Below, in pieces: positions 25,439 through 35,399 of a DNA stretch of 64,000 nucleotides. The number at the start of each line of letters is the position of its first letter. The stretch's first letter is position 1. The notes beneath the pieces were generated by a model. That model ran no database searches, was not told the origin of the DNA, and saw only the letters and a program-made list of their open reading frames with translations. A program made the position numbers and the translations under genes. Source of the DNA: Sphingopyxis solisilvae (lineage in GTDB: Bacteria; Pseudomonadota; Alphaproteobacteria; Sphingomonadales; Sphingomonadaceae); the NCBI RefSeq assembly GCF_015475875.1, contig NZ_JADKYM010000003.1, positions 88,633 through 152,632 of the forward strand. Reading direction: 5' to 3'.

Positions 25439-26641
25439 TTGCCGTCAGAACATGCGTCGCCGAGTGCGGCAACCAAGATCGCCGTGGTCGGCACCGGCTA
25501 TGTCGGGATTTCGAACGCGGTGCTGCTCGCGCAGCGCAACCATGTCGTCGCGCTCGACATCGACGCGCGTAAGGTCGAGCAGATCAATGCGAAGCGCTCG
25601 CCCATCGTCGATCCCGAAATCGAGGATTATCTGGCCACCCGGCCGCTCGATCTGGTCGCAACGACCGACAAGCTTGTCGCGTATCAGGACGCCGATTTCG
25701 TCGTCGTTGCGACCCCGACCGATTACGATCCCGACACCAATTATTTCAACACCAACAGCGTCGAATCGGTGATTGCCGACGCGTTGGCGATGGCGCCCGA
25801 TGCGGTGATCGTCGTGAAATCGACCGTGCCGGTCGGGTTCACCGACCGGATGCGCGCCAAACATGGCAGCGACGCGATCGTCTTTTCGCCCGAGTTCCTG
25901 CGCGAAGGACGGGCGCTTTACGACAATCTGCATCCTTCGCGGATCGTCGTGGGTAATACGCATCCGCGTGCCGCCGATTTTGCGCAGCTCCTGCTCGCCG
26001 CGTCGCTCAACGCGGATACGCCCGTTCTGCAGACGGGCAATACAGAGGCCGAGGCGATCAAGCTGTTCGCGAACACCTACCTCGCGATGCGCGTCGCCTT
26101 CTTCAACGAACTCGACACTTATGCCGCGATGCACGGTGCCGATTCGCGGCAGATCATCGAGGGCGTGTGTCTCGATCCGCGGATCGGCAGTTTCTATAAC
26201 AACCCGTCGTTCGGCTATGGCGGCTATTGCCTGCCCAAGGACACCAAGCAGATGCTCGCCAATTATCGCGAGGTGCCGCAAAACCTGATCCAGGCGATCG
26301 TGTCGTCGAACACGACGCGAAAGGATTTCATCGCGGCAGAGATCCTGAGGAAGAACCCGCGCGTTGTGGGCATTCACCGCCTGGCAATGAAGGCCGGTTC
26401 GGACAATTTTCGCGCGAGCAGCATCCTGGGTGTGATGAAGCGCATCAAGGCCAAGGGTATCGAGGTCATCGTCTATGAGCCGCTGATCGCCGACGAGCGG
26501 CTGTTCAATTCGCGCGTTGTCCGCGACCTCGACACGTTCAAGGCCGAGGCCGACGTGATCATCGCCAATCGCGTCGCCGACGAACTCGCCGACGTGGCCG
26601 ACAAAGTGTACAGCCGCGATCTTTTCGGCGTCGATAGCTGA
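25439..26641 (+). CDS. ugd: UDP-glucose 6-dehydrogenase
   Basis: This enzyme of about 400 residues oxidises UDP-glucose to UDP-glucuronate with two NAD. The Rossmann motif GTGYVG is at residues 18-23, [10 protein letters not shown] in the middle domain, [20 protein letters not shown] supplies the catalytic Lys, and [14 protein letters not shown] contains the catalytic Cys (about residue 264). The length fits the short HasB-type family. I prefer TTG 25439 because GAGGGAC lies eight bases upstream; GTG 25385 would add 18 residues of unlikely sequence. Its product feeds UDP-xylose synthase (2.4 kb) and UDP-glucuronate 4-epimerase (36 kb). Confidence 0.9.
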   Translation: MPSEHASPSAATKIAVVGTGYVGISNAVLLAQRNHVVALDIDARKVEQINAKRSPIVDPEIEDYLATRPLDLVATTDKLVAYQDADFVVVATPTDYDPDTNYFNTNSVESVIADALAMAPDAVIVVKSTVPVGFTDRMRAKHGSDAIVFSPEFLREGRALYDNLHPSRIVVGNTHPRAADFAQLLLAASLNADTPVLQTGNTEAEAIKLFANTYLAMRVAFFNELDTYAAMHGADSRQIIEGVCLDPRIGSFYNNPSFGYGGYCLPKDTKQMLANYREVPQNLIQAIVSSNTTRKDFIAAEILRKNPRVVGIHRLAMKAGSDNFRASSILGVMKRIKAKGIEVIVYEPLIADERLFNSRVVRDLDTFKAEADVIIANRVADELADVADKVYSRDLFGVDS

Positions 26642-26799
26642 GCCGCGGAACCGGACTGCCGCCTGTTCGTTGATCGACGACGGGATACGTGGGGCAGCGA
26701 ATATGCGACGAACTGAAGGGGATTGGCCGGGATATCCGGCAAAATCCGGTTGCACGCACGGTCCTTGCCGCCCAGAGATGCGCTTTCGGCGGCTTATCG

Positions 26800-29106
26800 A
26801 TGCAAATATCTGAAACTTCCTGCCATTCGCCCCGCAATCGCTCGCGATCCCTGCGTGGCGTGTTGGCGCTGTCGGCATCGCTTTGCGGATTGGGATGGAG
26901 CGTTGCCGCGCGGGCTCAGCAGGTTGAGCCGCCCGCAGTCGTGCCCACCGTTGCCGCAGGCGAGGATGGCAAGATCGCCGCGCCGTCGCCGCCACCGGCT
27001 GATGCTGTCTTTCCTGAAGTCGCGCCGATCATCGGCGATGACGAGTTCGACGCCGCCATCCCGCCGATCAGCGCCGAGGACGACCCGGAACTGAACCGCC
27101 CGTTGGAATCAATTGCCGAGTTCGAGCGGCGGCAGGCCGCAGGCGAAGCTTCCGATCCCGATGCCGACACATCCGCTCTCGCGACGGCGTCCGGCGTGGC
27201 GCTGCCGGCATTGGCCGACGGGGACGCAGTCGAAGCCATCGGCGATGCGCCGATCAGCGATGTCGAGCTGGCGGCGCCGCTGCCGCCGCTCGAGAATTTC
27301 GACGTCAACCCGGTCGAGTTCGCCGAAGCCGAAACCGAGCGCGACAATGTCAGCGTCGCCTATTCGGTCCAGGTCAACGGGCTGGCTCCTGCCGATGACA
27401 GCACCGACGTCGATCTCTCTGACCTGTTCGGGGATTTGTCGGCGTTGTACGATGGTGACGGCAAGGCTGACAATATCGCGATGGTGCGCGCCCGGTTGGC
27501 CGCCGATGGCGAGCTGATGCAGCGCATTTTGGCATCCGAGGGTTATTACGATTCGGTCATCGATACCCGCATCGATCGGGGGGGCGAGACGCAGCGTCGC
27601 GGCCAGCCGGTTATCGCGATCATCGATGTGACGCCGGGAATCCGATACCGGCTTGCCGAAATCAACGTCCAGGCGGACCCGACGGTGCCGCCCACGCTGA
27701 TTGCCGACAATTTTCCACTGACGGTCGGCGAGCCGATTGTGGCACAGCGCGTTCAGGGCGCCGAGGCGGCGATTGCGCTGAAACTGCCCGAAGAAGGCTA
27801 TGCTTTTGCCAAGGTCGGGCAGCGCGACATCCTGCTCGACGGGGCAACCGGCGATGGTGTCTATACGCTGCCGGTCGATATCGGCCGCCGTGCGCGGTTC
27901 GGCGGGATCGAAACGACGGGCGACCTGGCTTTCGACGCCGAGCATGTCGCGAGGCTCGCCCGTTTCAAACGCGGCGAACTTTATGACAGCCGCAAGGTCG
28001 ACGATCTGCGCCAGGCGCTCGTCGCAACCGGGCTGTTCGCGACTGTCGCCGCCGAGCCGCAACCCACCGGGGAAAGCGCCGGCGACGATACCGAATATGT
28101 GACGATGCTAGTAACGCAGCAGGCCGGCCCGCCCCGTACGCTGGCCGCCAGCGCGGGTTATGGTACGGGCGAGGGGATCCGCCTGGAAGGAAGCTGGACC
28201 CACCGCAACCTGCTGCCACCCGAAGGCGCGCTGATCTTTCGCGGCGTCCTGGGAACGCAGGAGCAGGGGGTTGGTGCGACGTTGCGTCGGTCGAACGCCG
28301 GACGGCGCGACCGGACTTTCGAGTTGATCGCCGAAGCAAAACGCAGCGACTACAATGCTTTCGAGGCAATTACCGGACGCGTCGCGGCGCGCGTCAGCTT
28401 TGATTCGACGCCGATATGGCAAAAGAAATTCACCTATGCCTATGGCGCGGAGCTGATCGCAACCAGCGAGGATGACTATAATTTCACCCGCGGCGTCCGG
28501 CAGCGCGACTTTTACACGATTTTCGGTCTGACCGGACAGGTCGGAATGGACCGCACCGACAGTCTGCTCGATCCGACCAAGGGCTATCGCATCACGACCC
28601 TGATCCAGCCCGAAGGCTCGGTGTCCGGTCAGTTCTCGCCCTATGCGCGGACACGTTTCGACATCAGCGGCTATTACCCGGTGACCGACGACATCGTCGT
28701 CGCGGGGCGCGTCCGGGTCGGATCGATCCTGGGCGCAGCGCGTGAACGACTGGCGCCTTCGCGGCGTTTCTATGCCGGCGGTGGCGGATCGGTTCGCGGC
28801 TTCGGTTATCAGGGGCTGGGGCCGCGCGACCCGAACAACGACCCGATCGGGGGGCGTTCCGTCAACGAAGCGGCAGTCGAGGCGCGCTACCGTTTCGGCA
28901 ATTTCGGCGTTGTTGGCTTCGTCGACGCCGGACAAGTCTATCGTGGTTCGGCACCGACATTTTCCGACCTGCGCTTCGGTGCCGGGATTGGCGCGCGCTA
29001 TTACACCAACTTCGGCCCGATGCGCCTGGATCTGGCGACGCCGATCGGGCGCAAGCCGGGCGAGCCTTGGGTGAGCGTCTATGTCTCGATCGGTCAGGCT
29101 TTCTGA
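26800..29106 (+). CDS. tamA: TamA-like outer membrane protein (Omp85 family)
   Basis: This 768-residue beta-barrel protein works with TamB to move lipids or autotransporters to the outer membrane. From ATG 26800 there is a signal peptide (basic NRSRSLRG, hydrophobic core, AARA cleavage near residue 39). Next comes an unusual Asp/Glu/Pro/Ala-rich stretch of about 150 residues, POTRA-like domains (IRYRLAEINVQADPTVPP, then GRRARFGGIETTGDLAFD) and a C-terminal 16-strand barrel with the GGGGSVRGFGYQGLGPRD loop and a terminal Phe. A longer frame from 26689 has no better start. The stop overlaps the tamB start as TGATG. Confidence 0.87.
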   Translation: MQISETSCHSPRNRSRSLRGVLALSASLCGLGWSVAARAQQVEPPAVVPTVAAGEDGKIAAPSPPPADAVFPEVAPIIGDDEFDAAIPPISAEDDPELNRPLESIAEFERRQAAGEASDPDADTSALATASGVALPALADGDAVEAIGDAPISDVELAAPLPPLENFDVNPVEFAEAETERDNVSVAYSVQVNGLAPADDSTDVDLSDLFGDLSALYDGDGKADNIAMVRARLAADGELMQRILASEGYYDSVIDTRIDRGGETQRRGQPVIAIIDVTPGIRYRLAEINVQADPTVPPTLIADNFPLTVGEPIVAQRVQGAEAAIALKLPEEGYAFAKVGQRDILLDGATGDGVYTLPVDIGRRARFGGIETTGDLAFDAEHVARLARFKRGELYDSRKVDDLRQALVATGLFATVAAEPQPTGESAGDDTEYVTMLVTQQAGPPRTLAASAGYGTGEGIRLEGSWTHRNLLPPEGALIFRGVLGTQEQGVGATLRRSNAGRRDRTFELIAEAKRSDYNAFEAITGRVAARVSFDSTPIWQKKFTYAYGAELIATSEDDYNFTRGVRQRDFYTIFGLTGQVGMDRTDSLLDPTKGYRITTLIQPEGSVSGQFSPYARTRFDISGYYPVTDDIVVAGRVRVGSILGAARERLAPSRRFYAGGGGSVRGFGYQGLGPRDPNNDPIGGRSVNEAAVEARYRFGNFGVVGFVDAGQVYRGSAPTFSDLRFGAGIGARYYTNFGPMRLDLATPIGRKPGEPWVSVYVSIGQAF

Positions 29107-32100
29107 TGACGGAAAAGTCACCCGCCCGGGAAAATGGTCCTTTGCCTCCCCAGGCGCGTCGCTGGCCGCAGACACTGCTGCGCGGCGTTGGGTACGGCCT
29201 GCTTGGTATTGTCCTGATATTTGCGCTGTTTCTGGTGGGCCTGAACAGCGATGCCGGGCGGCGTTTTGTCGTGACCCAGATCGAGAAATACCAGTTCGAA
29301 AACGGCATGAAGATCGGGATCGGTCGTCTCGACGGATCGCTTTATGGCCAGATGATCGTGCGCGATTTGACATTATCCGATACAGAAGGGGTGTTCCTGC
29401 GCTCGCCCGAACTTCGGATCGACTGGCGCCCGGTGCGCTATCTTGCAAATCATGTCGATATCCGGTCGGCGACGGCCAGGACGTTGGTGATGGAGAAGGT
29501 GCCGGCGTTCACACCGGTGCCGGATACCGGCGAGCCACTGCTACCCGATCTCGACATCGATATCGGCCTTTTGCGCGTCGACCGTTTTGTCTTTGAGCCG
29601 GCGGTGGCCGGCGAGCGGCAGGTCGCCACGTTGACGGGCAAAGTCGCCATCGCCGACCGTCGCGCGCAGATTACTGTGGATGCCGCGACCATCGCGGGCG
29701 GGGCGGGGCAGGGCGACTCGGTGAAGTTGTTGCTCGATGCGGTGCCCGAGCAAAACCGGCTGGCCGTGAACGTCAACCTCGTCGCGCCACGAGGTGGCGT
29801 GCTGGCGGCGATGGGCGGTTTCGACGACACGATGACGGCAAAGCTCGAAGGACGCGGCGATTGGAAGGTCTGGAACGGCAGGCTTGATGCCGCGCTGGGC
29901 AACGCGCCGCTCGCACGAATGGCGTTGACGGCCCGCGACGGCGTATTCGCGATCAAGGGGACGACGCAGGCATCGCGCCTATTGACCGGTCCTGCCGCGG
30001 AACTGCTCGGTGCCGAGACGGCGGTCGACCTGACCGCAGCGCTCGACCAGCGCAAGGCCGCGATCGACGGGCGGTTGGCATCGGACGCGGCGCGGCTGGG
30101 GATCAGCGGCGGGGTCGATCTGGGGACGAACCGCTACGAGGAACTGCGCCTGGCGGTGAACATTCTGCGGCCGGGTGCGATTGCACCCGCGCTGCGCGCC
30201 AATGGTCTGCGGGCGACCGCCACCCTGGACGGAGCTTTTGCCTTGCCGACGGTCGCATACCGGGCCGATGCCGCCAGCCTGGCGGTCAACGACATTCTGG
30301 TCGAAGGGCTGACGCTTTCGGGCCGGGCGCGCGTCGACGCCGACCAGATTCTTGTTCCTGTGGCAGGGCAAGCATCGCGCATTCGCGGCCTGGACACGGT
30401 CGCCGGGGGCACTTTGGTGTCGGTGCGGCTCGATGGCGATCTGGCCTATAGCCAGGGCCGGATCCTGAGCGACAATTTGCGGCTGCGATCGCCGCGCATC
30501 GACGCCAAGGCCATCGTCATCGCCGACCTCAATCGCGGATTTTACACCGGTGCCATTGACGGGCGGATCAACGATTACCGGGTCGAGAGTGTCGGCATTT
30601 TCGATGTGACGACCGACGTCGATCTGAAGACCGCACCGCGCGGCGGTTTCGAGATCGGTGGACGCCTTCGCGGGCGATCGACCCGCTTGTTCAATTCGGG
30701 TGTTCGCGATTTTCTGGGCGGCAACGCCACGGTGTCGAGCGACGTGCGATATGGCACCGACGGTATCGTGCGGTTTTCCGCTCTTCGGCTGACCGCGCCA
30801 CGGTTGCAGGTTACGGGCGGGCAGGGGAGTTATGCGCCGAACGGGCAGATCCGTCTGACCGCGCGGGCAAACTCGACCGATTACGGACCGGTCGGGGTTC
30901 AGCTTGCAGGAACAATCAGCGACCCGCGCGCGGAAGTCACCGCCGAGCGCCCGGGATTGGGGATCGGGCTTGCCAATCTGGTCGCGCGCATCACCGGTGC
31001 GCCGAACGGCTATCGCCTCGCCGCAACCGGCGACACGGACTATGGCCCGCTGGCAGCTGACGTTGTCCTGCTTACCGCGACCGGTCCGCTGACGATCGAC
31101 GTGGAACGCGGGGATTTGTCGGGGATCGGTTTTAGCGGCCGCCTGGTTCGCAGCGACGCCGGCCCCTTTGTCGGACAACTTGCAGCGGCAGGCCAGGGGC
31201 TGGGCGGCCTTGTGCGTCTGAGCGCGAACGGGGCGTATCAGGCTGCGGCGATCAACGCGCGTGCCAATGATCTTGTCCTGCCCGGACCTGCCCGACTGGC
31301 GGTTGGTTCGGCGATTGTCGATGCCGATGTCACCCTTTACGATTCGCCACATGTCGTTGCCGACGTCCAGATCGCGTCGACGCGGATACGCGATTATGAC
31401 ATTGCCGTTGGCCGCGTGAAGATCGACTATCGCGACGGTCGCGGCAAGGCGCAGGCGCTGGTCGAAGGGAACAGCGGCGTGCCGTTCCGGATCGCGGCCA
31501 ATGCCGATCTGACCCCTGAATTGTGGCGCGCGACGGTGCAGGGCAGGGCGACCGGCATCAATTTCCGTACCGCTTCCCCGGCCAGGATCATCCCGGGCCG
31601 CGACGATTATGAACTGCTTCCCACGACGATCGACCTTGGCCGCGGCAGCAGTGCGCGGTTAGCAGGGCGCTTCGGTGAAGGAATCATGATCCAGAGCCGA
31701 CTGGACCGGGTCAATATGGCGATCCTGAACGCCGTTTATCCTGATATGGGCCTCGGCGGCCGCGCGACAGGAAGCGTGGATTTCGAACAAGCCAGCCCCG
31801 ACAGCTTTCCACGGGCCGACGCGCGGCTGTCCATCACCGGCTTTACCCGGACTACCGCCGCGTCGGTCAGTCAGCCGGTCGATGTCAATTTTGCTGGAAA
31901 ATTGTTGGCGGACGGGGGAGAGGCCCGGGTCGTGATGCGCAAACGCGGCAGCGTCATCGGCCGCTTGCAGGCATCGCTGCGCCCGCTGGGACCGGGAGCG
32001 GGCGACTGGATGGCGCGGCTGCGGGCCGCGCCGCTTGGCGGCGGCATCCGTTACAACGGGCCTGCCGACACGCTCTATTCCTTTGCCGGCCCGGCCAATC

Positions 32101-33338
32101 AGCGGCTTGCCGGGCCGATCGCGGTAGCGGCCGATTTCAGTTGCAGTGTTGCCGACCCATGCCTGACCGGCGTCGTGCGGGGCAAAGAACTGGTCTATGA
32201 AAACCAGACTTATGGGACGCGGTTGAGCAATATGACCGTCAACGGACGCTTCAGCGGCAACCGGCTGGAGATCGACCAGCTCGCCGCAACCGCAGGCGAC
32301 GGCACCGTCCAGGCAAAAGGCTTTATCAGTCTGGCGCAAGCCGATGGCTATCCGATGAATATCGCCATGGTTCTCGACAACGCACGGCTGGCACGCAGCG
32401 AGAATATCGCGGCGCGCGCGACGGGGAACCTGACGCTCGAAAAGACGGCGGGACAGACCGCACTTTTGTCGGGAAGCCTGAGATTGCCCGAAACCCGTTA
32501 TCGCATCGTGCGCGAGGGCGCCGCCCAGGTGCCGGTGCTGACCGGGGTTCGCCGCAAACCGCCGACGGGGCGCCAGCGCGTCAGCGGTGACGGACTGGCC
32601 GCCGTCGGCGGCAGCCTGTTCGATCTCGTTCGTCTCGACATTGCGCTGAAGGCGCCCGACGAAATTTACGTCACCGGCATGGGACTCGAATCGGAGTGGA
32701 AAGCCGACGTCGTGCTGCGCGGTACGACCGAAGCGCCCCGGGTGACGGGGGAAATCGAGTTGATCCGCGGGACGCTCGGTTTTGCGGGCCGTTCCTTTGA
32801 CCTGCAGGAAGGGCGGGTAAACTTTCCGACCGGTGACGCGTTCGACCCGGCAATCCGCCTTCTCGCGAGCGACACGATCGAAGCGGTGACGGTGAACATC
32901 AGCGTGTCGGGACGCGCGAGCAATCCGCAAATTGCCTTTTCCAGCGTCCCGGGACTTCCGCAGGACGAGATTGTCTCGCGGATATTGTTCGGCGATTCGA
33001 TTACGTCGCTGTCGCCGTTGCAGGCGGTGCAGCTCGCCTCGTCGTTGAATACGCTGAGCAGCGGCGGCGGTGGCCTGAGCCCGCTCGGGGCGCTTCAGTC
33101 GGCAACGGGCATCGACCGGTTGCGCGTGCTCGGACCCGACGACACCGTGGGTCGCGGCGCCGCGCTCGCCGCCGGGCAATATATCACCAAGGACATTTAT
33201 CTCGAGGTGATCACCGACGCCCGCGGCTACACCGCGACGCAGCTGGAAATCAGCCTGACGCCGGCGTTGTCGTTGCTCAGCCAGGCCGGGGGTTCGGGGC
33301 AGTCGAACCTCAGCATCCGGTATCGCAAGGATTATTGA
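29106..33338 (+). CDS. tamB: TamB-like inner-membrane/periplasmic bridge protein
   Basis: This 1410-residue AsmA-like (DUF490) protein has one N-terminal membrane anchor (about residues 25-46), a very long repetitive beta-rich body and the conserved C-terminal TamB domain (LQEGRVNFPTGDAFDPAI, VSGRASNPQIAFSSVPGLPQ, ILFGDSITSLSPLQAVQLAS). TamB proteins span the periplasm as a hydrophobic groove and work with TamA. The start is ATG 29106 (TGATG overlap with tamA). An in-frame extension to 29067 would lie inside tamA and is rejected. Its stop overlaps the next gene in the same way. Confidence 0.92.
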   Translation: MTEKSPARENGPLPPQARRWPQTLLRGVGYGLLGIVLIFALFLVGLNSDAGRRFVVTQIEKYQFENGMKIGIGRLDGSLYGQMIVRDLTLSDTEGVFLRSPELRIDWRPVRYLANHVDIRSATARTLVMEKVPAFTPVPDTGEPLLPDLDIDIGLLRVDRFVFEPAVAGERQVATLTGKVAIADRRAQITVDAATIAGGAGQGDSVKLLLDAVPEQNRLAVNVNLVAPRGGVLAAMGGFDDTMTAKLEGRGDWKVWNGRLDAALGNAPLARMALTARDGVFAIKGTTQASRLLTGPAAELLGAETAVDLTAALDQRKAAIDGRLASDAARLGISGGVDLGTNRYEELRLAVNILRPGAIAPALRANGLRATATLDGAFALPTVAYRADAASLAVNDILVEGLTLSGRARVDADQILVPVAGQASRIRGLDTVAGGTLVSVRLDGDLAYSQGRILSDNLRLRSPRIDAKAIVIADLNRGFYTGAIDGRINDYRVESVGIFDVTTDVDLKTAPRGGFEIGGRLRGRSTRLFNSGVRDFLGGNATVSSDVRYGTDGIVRFSALRLTAPRLQVTGGQGSYAPNGQIRLTARANSTDYGPVGVQLAGTISDPRAEVTAERPGLGIGLANLVARITGAPNGYRLAATGDTDYGPLAADVVLLTATGPLTIDVERGDLSGIGFSGRLVRSDAGPFVGQLAAAGQGLGGLVRLSANGAYQAAAINARANDLVLPGPARLAVGSAIVDADVTLYDSPHVVADVQIASTRIRDYDIAVGRVKIDYRDGRGKAQALVEGNSGVPFRIAANADLTPELWRATVQGRATGINFRTASPARIIPGRDDYELLPTTIDLGRGSSARLAGRFGEGIMIQSRLDRVNMAILNAVYPDMGLGGRATGSVDFEQASPDSFPRADARLSITGFTRTTAASVSQPVDVNFAGKLLADGGEARVVMRKRGSVIGRLQASLRPLGPGAGDWMARLRAAPLGGGIRYNGPADTLYSFAGPANQRLAGPIAVAADFSCSVADPCLTGVVRGKELVYENQTYGTRLSNMTVNGRFSGNRLEIDQLAATAGDGTVQAKGFISLAQADGYPMNIAMVLDNARLARSENIAARATGNLTLEKTAGQTALLSGSLRLPETRYRIVREGAAQVPVLTGVRRKPPTGRQRVSGDGLAAVGGSLFDLVRLDIALKAPDEIYVTGMGLESEWKADVVLRGTTEAPRVTGEIELIRGTLGFAGRSFDLQEGRVNFPTGDAFDPAIRLLASDTIEAVTVNISVSGRASNPQIAFSSVPGLPQDEIVSRILFGDSITSLSPLQAVQLASSLNTLSSGGGGLSPLGALQSATGIDRLRVLGPDDTVGRGAALAAGQYITKDIYLEVITDARGYTATQLEISLTPALSLLSQAGGSGQSNLSIRYRKDY

Positions 33339-33559
33339 TGCGTTGCCGGGTCGCCCTTGCCTTGCCCTTGTTGCTTGTCGCCGCGTGCAAGGACGAACCC
33401 GATTTCGAGACGCGGTACGAAAAGGCGTCGAACGAAATTGAGGCGCGGGCGAAGGCAATGGACGCTGATATCGCTGCGGCGGAAAAGGCCGCTGCCGCCG
33501 CTTCGGACTTGCCAGACGCCGAAGTGCCCCCTAACGCAGCCGCGTCATCTGGGGAGTAG
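33338..33559 (+). CDS. Small lipoprotein with helical tail, coupled to tamB
   Basis: This 73-residue protein has a lipoprotein signal (RVALALPLLLVAAC, lipidated Cys at 17). The following Lys-Asp suggest possible retention in the inner membrane by the classical sorting rule, although that rule is not proven for this group. The rest is an Ala/Glu/Lys-rich helix ending in Pro/Ala. ATG 33338 overlaps the tamB stop (TGATG). The position suggests an accessory part of the Tam system, but I know no named family. Its last two codons and stop (GGGGAGTAG) are also the first conserved bases of the downstream Mn riboswitch. Confidence 0.72.
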   Translation: MRCRVALALPLLLVAACKDEPDFETRYEKASNEIEARAKAMDADIAAAEKAAAAASDLPDAEVPPNAAASSGE

Positions 33560-33660
33560 CCAGCCGTCGCGCGCGACGGGCCGCCGTATCAACATACTTG
33601 GCCGAGAGGTCATGGTACGGTGGAAGCGGGACACCGCTTGGGCGAGACCAATGGCATCGA
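33551..33660 (+). promoter_or_regulatory. yybP-ykoY manganese riboswitch aptamer
   Basis: The conserved pieces of this Mn-sensing aptamer occur in order: GGGGAGTAGCC (33551), then a GC-rich hairpin (GCCGTCGCGCGCGACGGGC), ATCAACATACTTGGCCGAGAG (33589 on), a variable hairpin, and GGGCGAGACCAATGGC (33640 on). It precedes a TMEM165/GDT1-family gene, a known target class. Mn binding is expected to switch on the downstream gene. The right boundary is approximate. The aptamer starts inside the stop of the lipoprotein gene. Confidence 0.85.
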
Positions 33661-33669
33661 CCTTCGTCC

Positions 33670-33731
33670 GGGCCGGGCGGCGGGTTTGATGTCTATTGGA
33701 ATCGCAACGCCGCCCGGCCCCGGAGTTTTTT
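33670..33731 (+). terminator. Rho-independent terminator of the riboswitch expression platform
   Basis: A perfect 13-bp stem (GGGCCGGGCGGCG at 33670-33682 with CGCCGCCCGGCCC at 33708-33720) is followed by CGGAG and six T residues, ending one base before the start codon of the transporter gene. This is an intrinsic terminator placed where Mn-dependent antitermination would act. Confidence 0.85.
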
Positions 33732-33732
33732 C

Positions 33733-34305
33733 ATGGAAGCCATGCTCACCTCGACCGCGGTCGTTGCGCTCGCCGAAATCGGTGACAAGACGCAGCTGCT
33801 CGCGATCCTGCTCGCAACCCGGTTCAACCGGCCGCTGCCGATCATCCTGGGCATCCTGGTCGCAACGCTGGCCAATCATGCGCTCGCGGCGCTGCTGGGG
33901 GCGTCGGCGGCCAGTTTTCTCGATAGCGCGATCTTCCGCTATGCGGTCGGCCTGTCGTTTATCGCGATGGCAGCGTGGACACTCATCCCCGACAAGTTCG
34001 AAGACGGGGATGCGCCGAAGCCGCGTTTTGGCGCGTTCTTGACAACACTGGTCGCCTTCTTCCTCGTCGAAATGGGCGACAAGACGCAAATCGCGACGAT
34101 TGCGCTGGGAGCGCAATATCATGACGTCGTGGCGGTCACCGCCGGCACGACGCTCGGCATGATGATCGCCAACGTGCCGGCGATTTTCCTGGGGCATGAA
34201 TTGCTCAAGCGGGTCGATCTCGCGAAAGTGCGACTGATCGCGGCGGGACTATTTCTGTTGATCGGCCTGTGGGTGCTGGCCCAGACGGCGGGCTGGTTCG
34301 GCTAA
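33733..34305 (+). CDS. TMEM165/GDT1 (UPF0016) family Mn2+ exporter
   Basis: This 190-residue inner-membrane protein has six predicted helices in two homologous halves, each with the family motif: EIGDKT at residues 15-20 and EMGDKT at 113-118, which bind the cation. Bacterial members (MneA/MntX type) export Mn2+. ATG 33733 directly follows the T tract of the terminator; ATG 33742 is an alternative three residues later. The Mn riboswitch in its leader fits a protein that protects against excess manganese. Its stop overlaps the convergent galE gene by four bases. Confidence 0.9.
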   Translation: MEAMLTSTAVVALAEIGDKTQLLAILLATRFNRPLPIILGILVATLANHALAALLGASAASFLDSAIFRYAVGLSFIAMAAWTLIPDKFEDGDAPKPRFGAFLTTLVAFFLVEMGDKTQIATIALGAQYHDVVAVTAGTTLGMMIANVPAIFLGHELLKRVDLAKVRLIAAGLFLLIGLWVLAQTAGWFG

Positions 34306-35318
34306 GCCGAATTGCGCATCGCCAGCGTTTGTTCGAAGCGCCAGCTCGATGCGCACATGGCATCCAGATCACGGCTGGCGGTCCAGCCCAGCTCGCGTGC
34401 GGCGCGCTCGGGGCTGGCGTAGCAACTCGCGACATCGCCGTCGCGGCGCGGCGCGATGCGATAGGGGATGCTGACGCCGTTCACGCGCTCGAACGCCTTG
34501 ACCATGTCGAGCACCGAATAGCCCTGGCCGGTGCCAAGGTTCCATGTCGAAAGCGCCGGTTCGGCTTGGCCGATTGCGTCGAGTGCGACAACATGGCCAT
34601 CAGCCAGATCGAGCACATGGATATAGTCGCGCACCCCGGTACCGTCGGGGGTGTCGTAGTCGGCACCGAAAACGGACAGTTCGGCAAGGCGTCCGGCGGC
34701 GACGCGCGTGATGAAGGGCATGAGATTGTTCGGAATGCCGTTCGGATTCTCGCCGATCAGCCCGCTGTCATGCGCACCGACCGGGTTGAAATAGCGCAGT
34801 ATCGCGATACGCCACGCGGGATCGGCGGCGGCGATGTCGGCCAGCATTTCCTCGATCATCAGTTTTGTGCGGCCATAGGGATTGGTTGCCGATGTCGGAT
34901 GATCTTCGTCGAGCGGGAGATATTGGGGCTGCCCATAGACCGTAGCGCTTGACGAAAAAACGAGCGTCTTGGCGCCGCAATCCGCCATTGCCTCGACCAG
35001 CGACAGCGTGCCACCGACGTTGTTGTTATAATATTTCATCGGTTCGGCGACCGATTCGCCAACCGCCTTCAAACCGGCGAAATGGATCACCGCCGTGACC
35101 GCATGGTCCGTCATCGCCTGCCGCAGCGCTTGACCGTCACGAATATCGCCGACGACGAGCGGAACCGACGCGCCGGTGATTGCCTCGAGCCGATCTATCA
35201 CGCTGGCATCGCTGTTGGCCAGATTGTCGAAACAGACAATCGGTTGCCCTGTGGACAACAGCGTGGCGGCGACATGGCTGCCGATATAGCCGGTGCCACC
35301 GGTGAGCATGATTGTCAC
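34302..35318 (-). CDS. galE: UDP-glucose 4-epimerase
   Basis: This 338-residue GalE of the extended SDR family interconverts UDP-glucose and UDP-galactose. It has GGTGYIG (residues 7-13), FAGLKAVGES (80-89), SSSATVYG, the catalytic pair Y148/K152 in NPYGRTK, and the GalE-typical LRYFNPVGAH and GVRDYIHVLDLADGH segments. The length is normal for the family. The gene ends tail-to-tail with the Mn transporter and lies 82 bases downstream of the UDP-glucuronate epimerase start side of the next minus-strand gene, so both may be part of one sugar-supply unit. Confidence 0.93.
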   Translation of the reverse strand: MTIMLTGGTGYIGSHVAATLLSTGQPIVCFDNLANSDASVIDRLEAITGASVPLVVGDIRDGQALRQAMTDHAVTAVIHFAGLKAVGESVAEPMKYYNNNVGGTLSLVEAMADCGAKTLVFSSSATVYGQPQYLPLDEDHPTSATNPYGRTKLMIEEMLADIAAADPAWRIAILRYFNPVGAHDSGLIGENPNGIPNNLMPFITRVAAGRLAELSVFGADYDTPDGTGVRDYIHVLDLADGHVVALDAIGQAEPALSTWNLGTGQGYSVLDMVKAFERVNGVSIPYRIAPRRDGDVASCYASPERAARELGWTASRDLDAMCASSWRFEQTLAMRNSA

Positions 35319-35399
35319 GGGGTATTCTCCTTGATGGCGATGTGGGCTGCGTCATGGCTATAGAGGTGCGACGCGGCCAATCAATCCTGTCTTCAGCGG

